From the NCBI GenBank assembly GCA_964344215.1, contig CAYFMP010000022.1:1-50731 (forward strand): a stretch of 50,731 nucleotides of DNA, read 5' to 3'. This DNA comes from CAYFMP01 sp964344215 (GTDB lineage: Bacteria > Pseudomonadota > Alphaproteobacteria > Rhodospirillales > Casp-alpha2). Under the pieces are notes generated by a model. It did no database searches. It was not told the origin of the DNA and was given only the letters and a program-made list of their open reading frames with translations. The translations under genes and the position numbers were made by a program. Position 1 is the stretch's first letter. Every line of letters starts with the position of its first letter. Shown here piece after piece: positions 43,786-50,731 of the stretch.

Positions 43786-44208
43786 TTAACCGATCAGTTC
43801 GATCCGGCTGAAGAAGTAGGCGATCTCCTCGGCCGCCGTCTCCGGTGAATCGGAACCGTGCACCGAGTTGGCCTCGACGTTTTCGGCATAGTCCTTGCGG
43901 ATGGTGCCGTCCTCGGCATTGGCCGGGTTGGTGGCGCCCATGATGTCGCGGTTCTTCTGGATGGCGTCCTCGCCTTCCAGGACTTGGATCACGACCGGAC
44001 CCGAACTCATGAAATCGCAGAGGTCGTTAAAAAAGGCCCGCTCGGCATGAACGGCGTAGAATCCCTCGGCCTGGGCACGGGTCAGCAGAACCCGTTTCTG
44101 GGCGATGATCCTCAGACCCGCCTCCTCGAACCGGGCGTTGATGGCGCCGGTCAGGTTGCGGCGGGTGGCATCGGGCTTGATGATGGAGAGCGTCCGTTCG
44201 ACGGCCAT
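43786..44208 (-). CDS. ndk: Nucleoside diphosphate kinase
   Basis: A 140-residue kinase moving the gamma phosphate from ATP to other NDPs through phosphohistidine. Features are MAVERTLSIIKPDATRRN, FYAVHAERAFFNDL, MGATNPANAEDGTIRKDYA and the catalytic NSVHGSDSPETA (His near residue 117). Complete and of family length. AAGGAA upstream of ATG 44208 is a fair ribosome site. The upstream leader is unusually G/T-skewed on the plus strand over 44228-44258. Confidence 0.97.
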   Translation of the reverse strand: MAVERTLSIIKPDATRRNLTGAINARFEEAGLRIIAQKRVLLTRAQAEGFYAVHAERAFFNDLCDFMSSGPVVIQVLEGEDAIQKNRDIMGATNPANAEDGTIRKDYAENVEANSVHGSDSPETAAEEIAYFFSRIELIG

Positions 44209-44445
44209 GCGGTTAGTTCCTTAGCAAGAGTTTGGTAGGTTGTGGTTTTGTTTGTTGGGTCCCGTTCGCGGGATCGGCGACGGGGCCGTTGCGCGGGGGC
44301 GGGTTATAGCCCCATCGACGAGCCCTGGCAAGCCGCCGGCCTTAGGATGGCGGGCCGACCAAGGATCTGGCAAGGCGATATCCGGCGGTTCGGTATCTTT
44401 CTCGTCCTGTGCTAAGAATTCACCTCGATGTGGGAGTAACCGGGA

Positions 44446-45654
44446 TTGAGCCTGAAGGCGATATCGCTGTCTCTGCTTGCCGTCTGCGAAGTCGCCACCA
44501 TGGCCCTGTGGTTTTCGGCGACCGCCGTGCTGCCGTCGATCCAGGCCGAATTCGACCTGACGCCCGTTCAGGCGGCGTTGTTCACCAGTTCGGTGCAGAC
44601 CGGATTCGTCGCCGGCACCTTACTCAGCGCTGTCTTCGGCCTGGCCGATCGCATCGACCCGAGGCGGTTCTTCATGGCCTCGGCGCTGCTCGCCTCGGCC
44701 GCCAACGCGGCTATTCTGCTGGTCGATCCGACCTCGGCGTTCGTCATCGTCTGCCGCTTCGTGACCGGCGCCTGCATGGCCGGCGTCTATCCGGTCGGCA
44801 TGAAGATCGCCACCACCTGGGCGAAGGGCGACATGGGCCTCCTGGTCGGCTTGCTGGTCGGCGCTCTGACGCTGGGCTCGGCGGCGCCACACATGTTCAA
44901 CGCCTTCGGTGGTCTCGACTGGCGGTTTACCATCTCCTCGGCGTCGTTCGTCGCCCTGAGCGCGGCGTTGCTGATCAATGCCGTCGCCATCGGACCGGAG
45001 TTCCGGAAATCGCCGCGTTTCGATCCGCGCGCCGCCATCGCCGCTTTCACTTCGCCGGCCCTGAGGCTGGCCAACTTCGGCTACCTCGGCCATATGTGGG
45101 AACTGTACGCCATGTGGGCCTGGTTGGGCGTCTTCCTGGACGCCAGCTACCGGTTGAGCATGGCCGCCGACGACGCTGCCTTCTGGGCCCGCACCGCTAC
45201 TTTCGTGGCGATGGGAATCGGCGGCGCCTTCGGGTGCGTCGCCGGCGGCATGTTGGCCGACCGCTTCGGCCGCACCCTGCTGACGATGGGCGCCATGGCG
45301 CTGAGCGGCGCCTGCGCGTTGAGCGTCGGCCTGCTGTTCGGCGCCGACCCGAGGCTGCTGTTCGCGTTGTGCTTCCTGTGGGGAGTGACGGTGATCGCCG
45401 ATTCCGCGCAGTTCTCGTCCGCCATCGCCGAACTGGCGCCGCCTGAGCGCATCGGCACCATGCTGACGGTGCAGACCTCGGTCGGCTTCCTGCTGACCCT
45501 CGGCACCATCCATCTGATGCCGTACGTCGTCGATTGGGCCGGCTGGCACTACGCCTTCGCCGTCCTCGCTATCGGTCCTTTCCTCGGCACCCTTTCCATG
45601 GCCCGCTTGCGAACCCGCCCGGAAGCCGTCAAGCTGGCCGGCGGCCGCCGCTGA
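44446..45654 (+). CDS. MFS transporter
   Basis: A 402-residue major facilitator with about twelve hydrophobic helices. It has the MFS loop between helices 2 and 3 in altered form (GLADRIDPRRFFMASALLA) and its repeat between 8 and 9 (GMLADRFGRTLLTMGAMALSG). TRAATTWAKGD-like NarK/cyanate-type sequence (MKIATTWAKGDMGLLVGLLVGALTLGSAAPHMFNAFGG) suggests uptake of a small anion or metabolite, unproven. The start is a TTG at 44446 with GGAG about ten bases upstream. Confidence 0.86.
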   Translation: MSLKAISLSLLAVCEVATMALWFSATAVLPSIQAEFDLTPVQAALFTSSVQTGFVAGTLLSAVFGLADRIDPRRFFMASALLASAANAAILLVDPTSAFVIVCRFVTGACMAGVYPVGMKIATTWAKGDMGLLVGLLVGALTLGSAAPHMFNAFGGLDWRFTISSASFVALSAALLINAVAIGPEFRKSPRFDPRAAIAAFTSPALRLANFGYLGHMWELYAMWAWLGVFLDASYRLSMAADDAAFWARTATFVAMGIGGAFGCVAGGMLADRFGRTLLTMGAMALSGACALSVGLLFGADPRLLFALCFLWGVTVIADSAQFSSAIAELAPPERIGTMLTVQTSVGFLLTLGTIHLMPYVVDWAGWHYAFAVLAIGPFLGTLSMARLRTRPEAVKLAGGRR

Positions 45655-45697
45655 CATCCGTTTCCCTCATCTCCGCTGCGTGCTATGACCGCGGCCC

Positions 45698-47584
45698 ATG
45701 CTGCACGTCAACGATCTCACCTACCGGATCGGCGATCGCGTCCTCTTCGAGCACGCCTCCGTGGCCGTGCCGCTGGGCCACAAGGTCGGGCTGGTCGGGC
45801 GCAACGGCAGCGGCAAGACGACCCTGTTTCGCCTGATCACCGGCGAATTGTCGATCGACGGCGGCGACATCCGGGTCCGCAAGGGAGCCCGCATCGGCAC
45901 CGTCGCCCAGGAGGCGCCGGCCGGCTCCGAAAATCTGCTCGAGACCGTGCTGGCCGCCGACACGGAACGGGCCGGGCTGCTGGCCCGCGCCGAGACCGAG
46001 ACCGACGGCCACGAAATCGCCCACATCCACACCCGCCTGGCCGACATCGACGCCGACGCCGCGCCGTCGCGGGCGGCCCGCATCCTGGCCGGACTCGGTT
46101 TCGACGAAGCAGCCCAGGGCCAACCGTGCCGGTCGTTCTCCGGCGGCTGGCGGATGCGGGTGGCGCTGGCCGCCGCCCTGTTCGCCCGGCCCGACCTGCT
46201 GCTGCTCGACGAGCCGACCAACCATCTCGACCTGGAGGCGGCGTTGTGGCTGGAAAGCTATCTGGCGTCGTGGCGCGGCACGCTGGTGGTCATCAGCCAC
46301 GACCGCACGCTGCTGAACCGCGTCGTCGACGAAATCGTACATCTGGAGGGCGCCAAGCTGACGCGCTACGCCGGCGGTTACGACCGCTTCGAGCGAACCC
46401 GGCGCGAACGCCTGGAGCAGGACTCGAAACTACAGGTCAAGCAGGACGCGCAACGCCGCCATATCCAGGCCTTCGTCGACCGTTTCCGCTACAAGGCGAC
46501 CAAGGCGCGCCAGGCGCAAAGCCGCCTGAAGATGCTAGCCCGCATGGAACCCATCGCCAGCGTCGTCGAGGACAAAACGGTGGCCTTCGATTTCCCGCAA
46601 CCGGACGAACTGCCGCCGCCGCTGATCGCGCTCGACGGCGCCGTCGCCGGTTATGACGACGGCAAGCCGGTTCTGAAACGCCTCTATCTGCGCCTCGACA
46701 TGGACGACCGTATCGCGCTGATCGGCGCCAACGGCAACGGCAAGTCTACCCTGGTCAAGCTGCTGGCCGGCCGGTTGCGGCCGATGGCCGGCACGCTGTC
46801 GGCTCCGGCCAAGCTCAGGGTCGGCTACTTCGCCCAGCATCAGGCCGAGGAGTTGCGTCTCGACGAGACCCCCTATACCCATGCCCGGCGCGCCATGCCC
46901 GATGCCAAGGAGGCTCGGGTGCGCTCTCACCTCGGCCGCTTCGGATTCCCGCAGGAACGTGCCGAAGTGGTTTGCGCCGGGCTGTCCGGCGGCGAGAAGG
47001 CGCGGCTGCTGTTCGCCCTGATGAGTCTCGAAAACCCGCACGTCATGTTCCTCGACGAACCGACCAACCACCTCGACGTCGACGCCCGCGAAGCCCTGGT
47101 CCAGGCACTCAACGCCTACGGGGGCGCGGTCGTCCTGGTCAGTCACGACGCCCACCTGGTCGAACTGATCGCCGACCGCCTGTGGCTGGTCGCCGACGGG
47201 ACTTGCACGCCGTTTGACGGCGATCTCACCGAGTACGGCCAGTCGTTGGTCCAGGCGCGCCGGGCCAAGCGGCGCTCGGCCCGCGCTGATGCGGCGGATA
47301 GGCCCGATAAACGCGATCGCAAGCAGGAGCGCCGCGAGCGCGCCGCCAAACGGGCCGAGACGGCGGATCTGCGCAAATCGCTCCGCGGCCTGGAGGAACG
47401 CATCGAGAGCCTGAGCGGCGGGCGGGCGGTGCTGGAAGCGCGCCTGGCCGACCCGGAGGTTTACGAAGGGCCGACCACGCAGCTCATGGAGTTGCAGGTG
47501 CGGCTGGGCGAAATCAAGTCGGCGCTGGACGCGGCCGAGGAGGAATGGCTGGAGTTGAGCGGGCGTTTGGAAGCGGCCGATTAG
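45698..47584 (+). CDS. ABC-F family ATPase, ribosome-associated type
   Basis: A 628-residue soluble protein with two ABC domains and no membrane segment. The first has Walker A GRNGSGKTT, signature SFSGGWRMRVALA and LLLLDEPTNHLD; the second GANGNGKST, LSGGEKARLLFAL and MFLDEPTNHLD. A linker (about 230-290) and a charged C-terminal coiled coil (KRDRKQERRERAAKRAETADLRKSLRGLEERIESL) fit the Uup/YheS group, which acts at the ribosome exit site or in resistance. The gene's stop overlaps that of the convergent GGDEF-EAL gene by four bases. Confidence 0.92.
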   Translation: MLHVNDLTYRIGDRVLFEHASVAVPLGHKVGLVGRNGSGKTTLFRLITGELSIDGGDIRVRKGARIGTVAQEAPAGSENLLETVLAADTERAGLLARAETETDGHEIAHIHTRLADIDADAAPSRAARILAGLGFDEAAQGQPCRSFSGGWRMRVALAAALFARPDLLLLDEPTNHLDLEAALWLESYLASWRGTLVVISHDRTLLNRVVDEIVHLEGAKLTRYAGGYDRFERTRRERLEQDSKLQVKQDAQRRHIQAFVDRFRYKATKARQAQSRLKMLARMEPIASVVEDKTVAFDFPQPDELPPPLIALDGAVAGYDDGKPVLKRLYLRLDMDDRIALIGANGNGKSTLVKLLAGRLRPMAGTLSAPAKLRVGYFAQHQAEELRLDETPYTHARRAMPDAKEARVRSHLGRFGFPQERAEVVCAGLSGGEKARLLFALMSLENPHVMFLDEPTNHLDVDAREALVQALNAYGGAVVLVSHDAHLVELIADRLWLVADGTCTPFDGDLTEYGQSLVQARRAKRRSARADAADRPDKRDRKQERRERAAKRAETADLRKSLRGLEERIESLSGGRAVLEARLADPEVYEGPTTQLMELQVRLGEIKSALDAAEEEWLELSGRLEAAD

Positions 47585-49355
47585 GCCAGCGCAATGGGCG
47601 GCCGGTGGGCTTCGGCCAGGACCTGGAAGGGAGCGGGGTCGTAGGCCTCGACGAAAGCCCGGAAGTCGTCGTCCTTCAACGGTTTCGAGAAGTAGTAGCC
47701 CTGCAACTCGTTGCACGCCAGGCCGTGCAGGAAGACCACCTGATCCTCCTCCTCGACGCCCTCGGCAGTGATCTCCATGCCGAAGCTGTGGCCCAGCGTG
47801 GTGACGGCGCGGGCGATGGCGCCGCGGTTGAATTCGGTGCCGATGTCGTCGATGAAGGCCTTGTCGATCTTGATGCGGTGCACCGGGAAGCTTTTCAGGT
47901 AGCTCAGACTCGAATAGCCGGTGCCGAAATCGTCGATCGACAACGCCACGCCGAGGTCGGTGACGTCCTCGAACACGTCAATGGCCGTTTCGGCGTCCTC
48001 CATGGCGACGGTCTCGGTGATCTCGAGTTCCAGGTAGTCGGCGTCGAGACCGGTTTCCTCGAGCGTCGCCTTGATGCGGTCGATCAGGCTCGGTGCGTGG
48101 AATTGCACGGCCGACAGGTTGACGGCCACCTTCAGCGGCCCGAGGCCGGCGTCGTTCCATTGCTTGGCGCGGCGGCAGGCCTCACCAAGGACCCAGTCGC
48201 CCAAAGGCACGATGAGGCGCGAGCGTTCGGCGATCGGAATGAATTCGGCCGGCGACAGGAAGCCCATATCCGGGTGGTTCCACCGGACCAACGCCTCCAT
48301 GCCGGAAATGCGGCTCGACGCCAGATCGAGCTTCGGCTGATAGTGCACCTCCAATTCCTGGCGGTCGATGGCCAGGCGCAACTCCTCCTCGACCGCCCGG
48401 CGGCGCTGGATGTCCTCGTTCATCTTGGAAACGAAGAACCGGTAATCGCCGCCGCCGGTGTTTTTGCCGTGATCGAGCGCGATATCGGCGTTGCGCAGCA
48501 GCTCGTCGGGGGCGCGCGCGTCGTCCGGATAGACGGCGACGCCGATGCTGGCGCTGCATTCGACATCCTCACCGTCGATCTCGAAGGGCGCCGACAATGC
48601 CGTCTTGACCTTCTCGGCGACAACGCCAATGCCGTCGGCGTCGGCCGGTTCGACCTGAACGATGCCGAATTCGTCGCCGCCGATGCGGGCGACCATGTCC
48701 GACACCCGGATGACGGCCTTTAAGCGCTCGCCGACCTCGCACAACAGCTTGTCGCCGATCTCGTGCCCCTTGCTCTCGTTGATGCTTTTGAACTGATCCA
48801 ATCCGACAACGTGGACGGCGGCCAACCGTTTGCTACGTTGGGCGAGCGATACCGTGCGCACCAACCAATCGAGGAACTGCTCGCGGTTAGGAAGCCCCGT
48901 CAGTGAATCGTGTTGAGCGAGATGGCGGGCCTCGTCCTCGGCCTGCCGCTGGAGATCGCCCCGCGGGATCTTGATCGCGAANNNNNNNNNNTGTCGCGGG
49001 CGAATATGTCGAGATCGGCGGCGCCGGGTACGGCCTTGACGGTCAGCACGTAATCGGTGCCATCGACCGCGGCTTCCGACTCGACAAGCTTCCCGGTGTC
49101 GACCGCCTTGTCGATACGGTTTCGCCAATCGACCGGCACCTTGCCGCCCAACGAAACGTCGAGCGCGCGCAGCATATCCCGGGCCGGATGGTTGGCGTAC
49201 AGCAGGTTGCCGTCGGGACTGACCCGCATGACCGGTTCGGGCAGTTCATCGGCCAGCCGCGCCAAACTCTCCGGCACCGAGGCCAAGCGAATGCGCCTGG
49301 CGATCTCTTCCTTGATCGCTGTTTCGAGCGAAGCGACTTTGCCGTAGTTCGTCAT
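47581..49355 (-). CDS. GGDEF-EAL dual-domain protein, interrupted by assembly gap
   Basis: A bifunctional c-di-GMP protein. The N-terminal part (MTNYGKVASLETAIKEEIARR, ATG at 49355) has a PAS-like domain (LPEPVMRVSPDGNLLYANHPARDMLRAL). After the ten-N gap comes QRQAEDEARHLAQHDSLTGLPNR, GGDEF with RIGGDEF and an intact RVSD inhibitory site, and EAL with GMEALVRWNHP, AVNLSAVQF, ELEITETVAM, IDDFGTGYSSL and KIDKAFI. Both active motifs are present. The two parts are in different frames when the gap is read as ten bases, so the true gap length is not ten or a shift lies within it. Gene ends 47581. Confidence 0.85.
48982..48991. other. Assembly gap (ten N)
   Basis: Ten N lie inside the GGDEF-EAL gene between the PAS-like part and the GGDEF domain. 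Ten is probably a placeholder length. The reading frame on each side is intact, but the two frames disagree across it. Confidence 0.95.
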
Positions 49356-49667
49356 CGATCTCGATCGGTCTTTTCCCCGGCGGCTGCTCGGCAACCGTTT
49401 TGCGTCGGCGTTTCGGAGAAAGAGCCCGTACCCCCAGACGTAGTTCTTCACCAATCCATACTATTTTATTCAAATTCCCGCATGATTGCACGTGATGGTC
49501 GTCACACCTCCGGTTTTTGGCCGGATTTCGGGCTTTCGGCGCCTTTTATCGGGTCGATTTCTCGGTATCATGGCGGCGTCGCTTCGCCCCTACCGGACCT
49601 GGACCTTCCCGTTGCTCGATTCCCTGTCGATTATCCGCCGCGATCGTTTCGCATCCCCGGTCGTACC
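49356..49667. other. Intergenic stretch with AT-rich promoter-like core
   Basis: About 310 bases between the divergent GGDEF-EAL and MFS genes. It contains an AT-rich core near 49455-49495 where both genes are probably transcribed from, but I cannot name exact promoter hexamers. No RNA gene or protein is recognised. Confidence 0.4.
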
Positions 49668-50731
49668 ATGACCGGGACGCGTCTCGCCTTTCACTATGGC
49701 GCCGCTTTCACGGTGATTGGCATCCACTTGCCGTTCTGGCCGGTTTGGCTGGCCTCGCGCGGCCTGACGCCGCAGGAAATCGGCTACGTAGTGGCCGTCG
49801 GCGTCGCCGTCAAGGTCGTCACCAACCCGTTGATCGCCCACGTCGCCGACCGCTTGGGCGAGCGCCGCCGGCCGATGGTTGTGCTCGCCGCCTTATCGTT
49901 GATCGCGTTTTCGGGCTTCGCCGCGGCCGACGGGTTCTGGGCGATCATGGCGCTGACGGTCTGTTTCTTCGTCGTCTGGGCGCCGATCATGCCGCTGGTC
50001 GAGAGCCTGACTATGCTGTCGGCCCGCGCCCACCGGCTCGACTACGGCCGCATCCGCCTGTGGGGTTCACTGACCTTCATCGTCGCCGCCGTCGGCACCG
50101 GGCGGCTGTTGGTCGGGCGCGGCGAGGATCTCATCATGTGGCTGATCCTGGTCGGCATCGCCCTGACCGTATCGAGCGCCTACTTCGTGCCCGACCACCG
50201 CGCCCCCAAAGCGACCGGCGGCCGTCCGACCGTCTTCGCCGTCCTCGGCGACCGCACCTTCGTCCTGTTTCTGCTCGCCGCCGCCCTGATCCAGGCCAGC
50301 CACAGCGTCTACTATGCCTTCGGCACCATCCACTGGCAGCGGGCCGGCTACGGCGAGGACGTCATCGGTTGGCTGTGTGCCGAGGGCGTCGTCGCCGAGA
50401 TCGTGCTGTTCGCGTTCGGCGCCCGCCTCGTCGCCAGCGTCGGCCCGGCCCGGCTGATCGCCTTGGGCGGCGCCGCCGGCCTGGTGCGCTGGGTCGGCAC
50501 CGGGTTGAGCGACGCCCTGCCGGTTCTCGTCGTCCTGCAGGCGCTGCACGCGTTTACCTTCGGTGCCATCCACCTCGGCGCCATCCATTTCATCGCCAGC
50601 CGCGTCAACCCGGCCCTGTCGGCGACCGCCCAGAGCGTCTATTCGGCGGTTGTCATCGGTCTCGGACTGGGCACGGCGGTGCTCGTCTCCGGTCAGCTGT
50701 ACGCGACGTTCGCCGGCCGCGCCTACCTGGC
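49668..50731 (+). CDS. MFS transporter, phenylpropionate-transporter-like (3' end outside window)
   Basis: About 354 residues are visible from the ATG at 49668: MTGTRLAFHYGAAFTVIGIH, then LPFWPVWLASRGLTPQEIGYVVAV and further hydrophobic helices. Features are the helix 2-3 loop DRLGERRRPM, the motif LDYGRIRLWGSLTFIVAAVGTG (the RxWGSxxF-like signature of the 3-phenylpropionate/HcaT-type group), and TFGAIHLGAIHFIASRVNPALSATAQSVYSAV. It runs off the right edge. The substrate is not determined. Confidence 0.82.
   Translation, partial: MTGTRLAFHYGAAFTVIGIHLPFWPVWLASRGLTPQEIGYVVAVGVAVKVVTNPLIAHVADRLGERRRPMVVLAALSLIAFSGFAAADGFWAIMALTVCFFVVWAPIMPLVESLTMLSARAHRLDYGRIRLWGSLTFIVAAVGTGRLLVGRGEDLIMWLILVGIALTVSSAYFVPDHRAPKATGGRPTVFAVLGDRTFVLFLLAAALIQASHSVYYAFGTIHWQRAGYGEDVIGWLCAEGVVAEIVLFAFGARLVASVGPARLIALGGAAGLVRWVGTGLSDALPVLVVLQALHAFTFGAIHLGAIHFIASRVNPALSATAQSVYSAVVIGLGLGTAVLVSGQLYATFAGRAYL

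Overview
The window is a high-GC chromosomal stretch of an alphaproteobacterium, probably in or near the Rhodospirillales. The evidence is an EipB/DUF1849 envelope protein, a short DnaA-family HdaA with a clamp-binding N-terminus, heme A synthase of the COX15 type, a DUF2066-CdsA-like-PerM-HdaA operon divergent from purMN, and paired c-di-GMP genes. The genus is not established. It is a draft assembly: a run of ten N interrupts one gene, and one apparent frameshift breaks another. I see no rRNA, tRNA, CRISPR array, integrase, transposase or prophage.

Layout. 1-3 kb: a MATE exporter (runs off the left edge) divergent from an EamA transporter coupled to a DsbA/FrnE-like protein. 3-9.3 kb, visibly lower in GC: CtpA-like S41 protease, DHH phosphoesterase, heme A synthase and a dimethylglycine/sarcosine dehydrogenase-like flavoprotein, all on the minus strand. 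9.4-18.7 kb: a region rich in sulfur and thiol chemistry (TusA-like protein, MBL-rhodanese persulfide-dioxygenase-like fusion, a second MBL protein, a frameshifted CMD-Rieske protein, two different thiol-dioxygenase-like cupins), with a Sel1 protein, a LuxR regulator and an alpha/beta hydrolase. 18.7-22.2 kb: several small genes (dodecin, a charged 66-aa protein under a FixK/FNR-type box, a Lys/Arg-rich 60-aa protein, a Cys-rich 92-aa protein, an ABA-sandwich-like protein) around an M28 peptidase. A 3' remnant of a second M28 copy lies near 18.0 kb.

22.3-29.7 kb: an unknown 249-aa protein, an XRE regulator divergent from a ROK sugar kinase with nested inverted repeats between them, EipB, two orphan genes behind a perfect sigma-54 promoter match, a SPOR lipoprotein and aspS. 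30-34.6 kb: glutathione-transferase-like proteins, alpha/beta hydrolases and RNase D. 34.65-34.85 kb: palindromic repeats. 34.9-37.6 kb: an EAL protein followed by a GGDEF protein.

37.7-43.8 kb: the minus-strand operon DUF2066 > CDP-alcohol phosphatidyltransferase > PerM > hdaA > SDR, with stop/start overlaps, divergent from purM-purN. purM appears to begin at an ATT codon. 43.8 kb to the end: ndk, an MFS transporter, an ABC-F ATPase, a GGDEF-EAL protein split by the N gap, and the start of another MFS transporter.

The best candidates for something undescribed are the sigma-54-driven two-gene unit at 25.8-26.7 kb, the thiol-oxidation neighbourhood at 10-18.7 kb, and the box-controlled small-protein group near 19.2-19.7 kb. 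Each is argued from sequence and context only.
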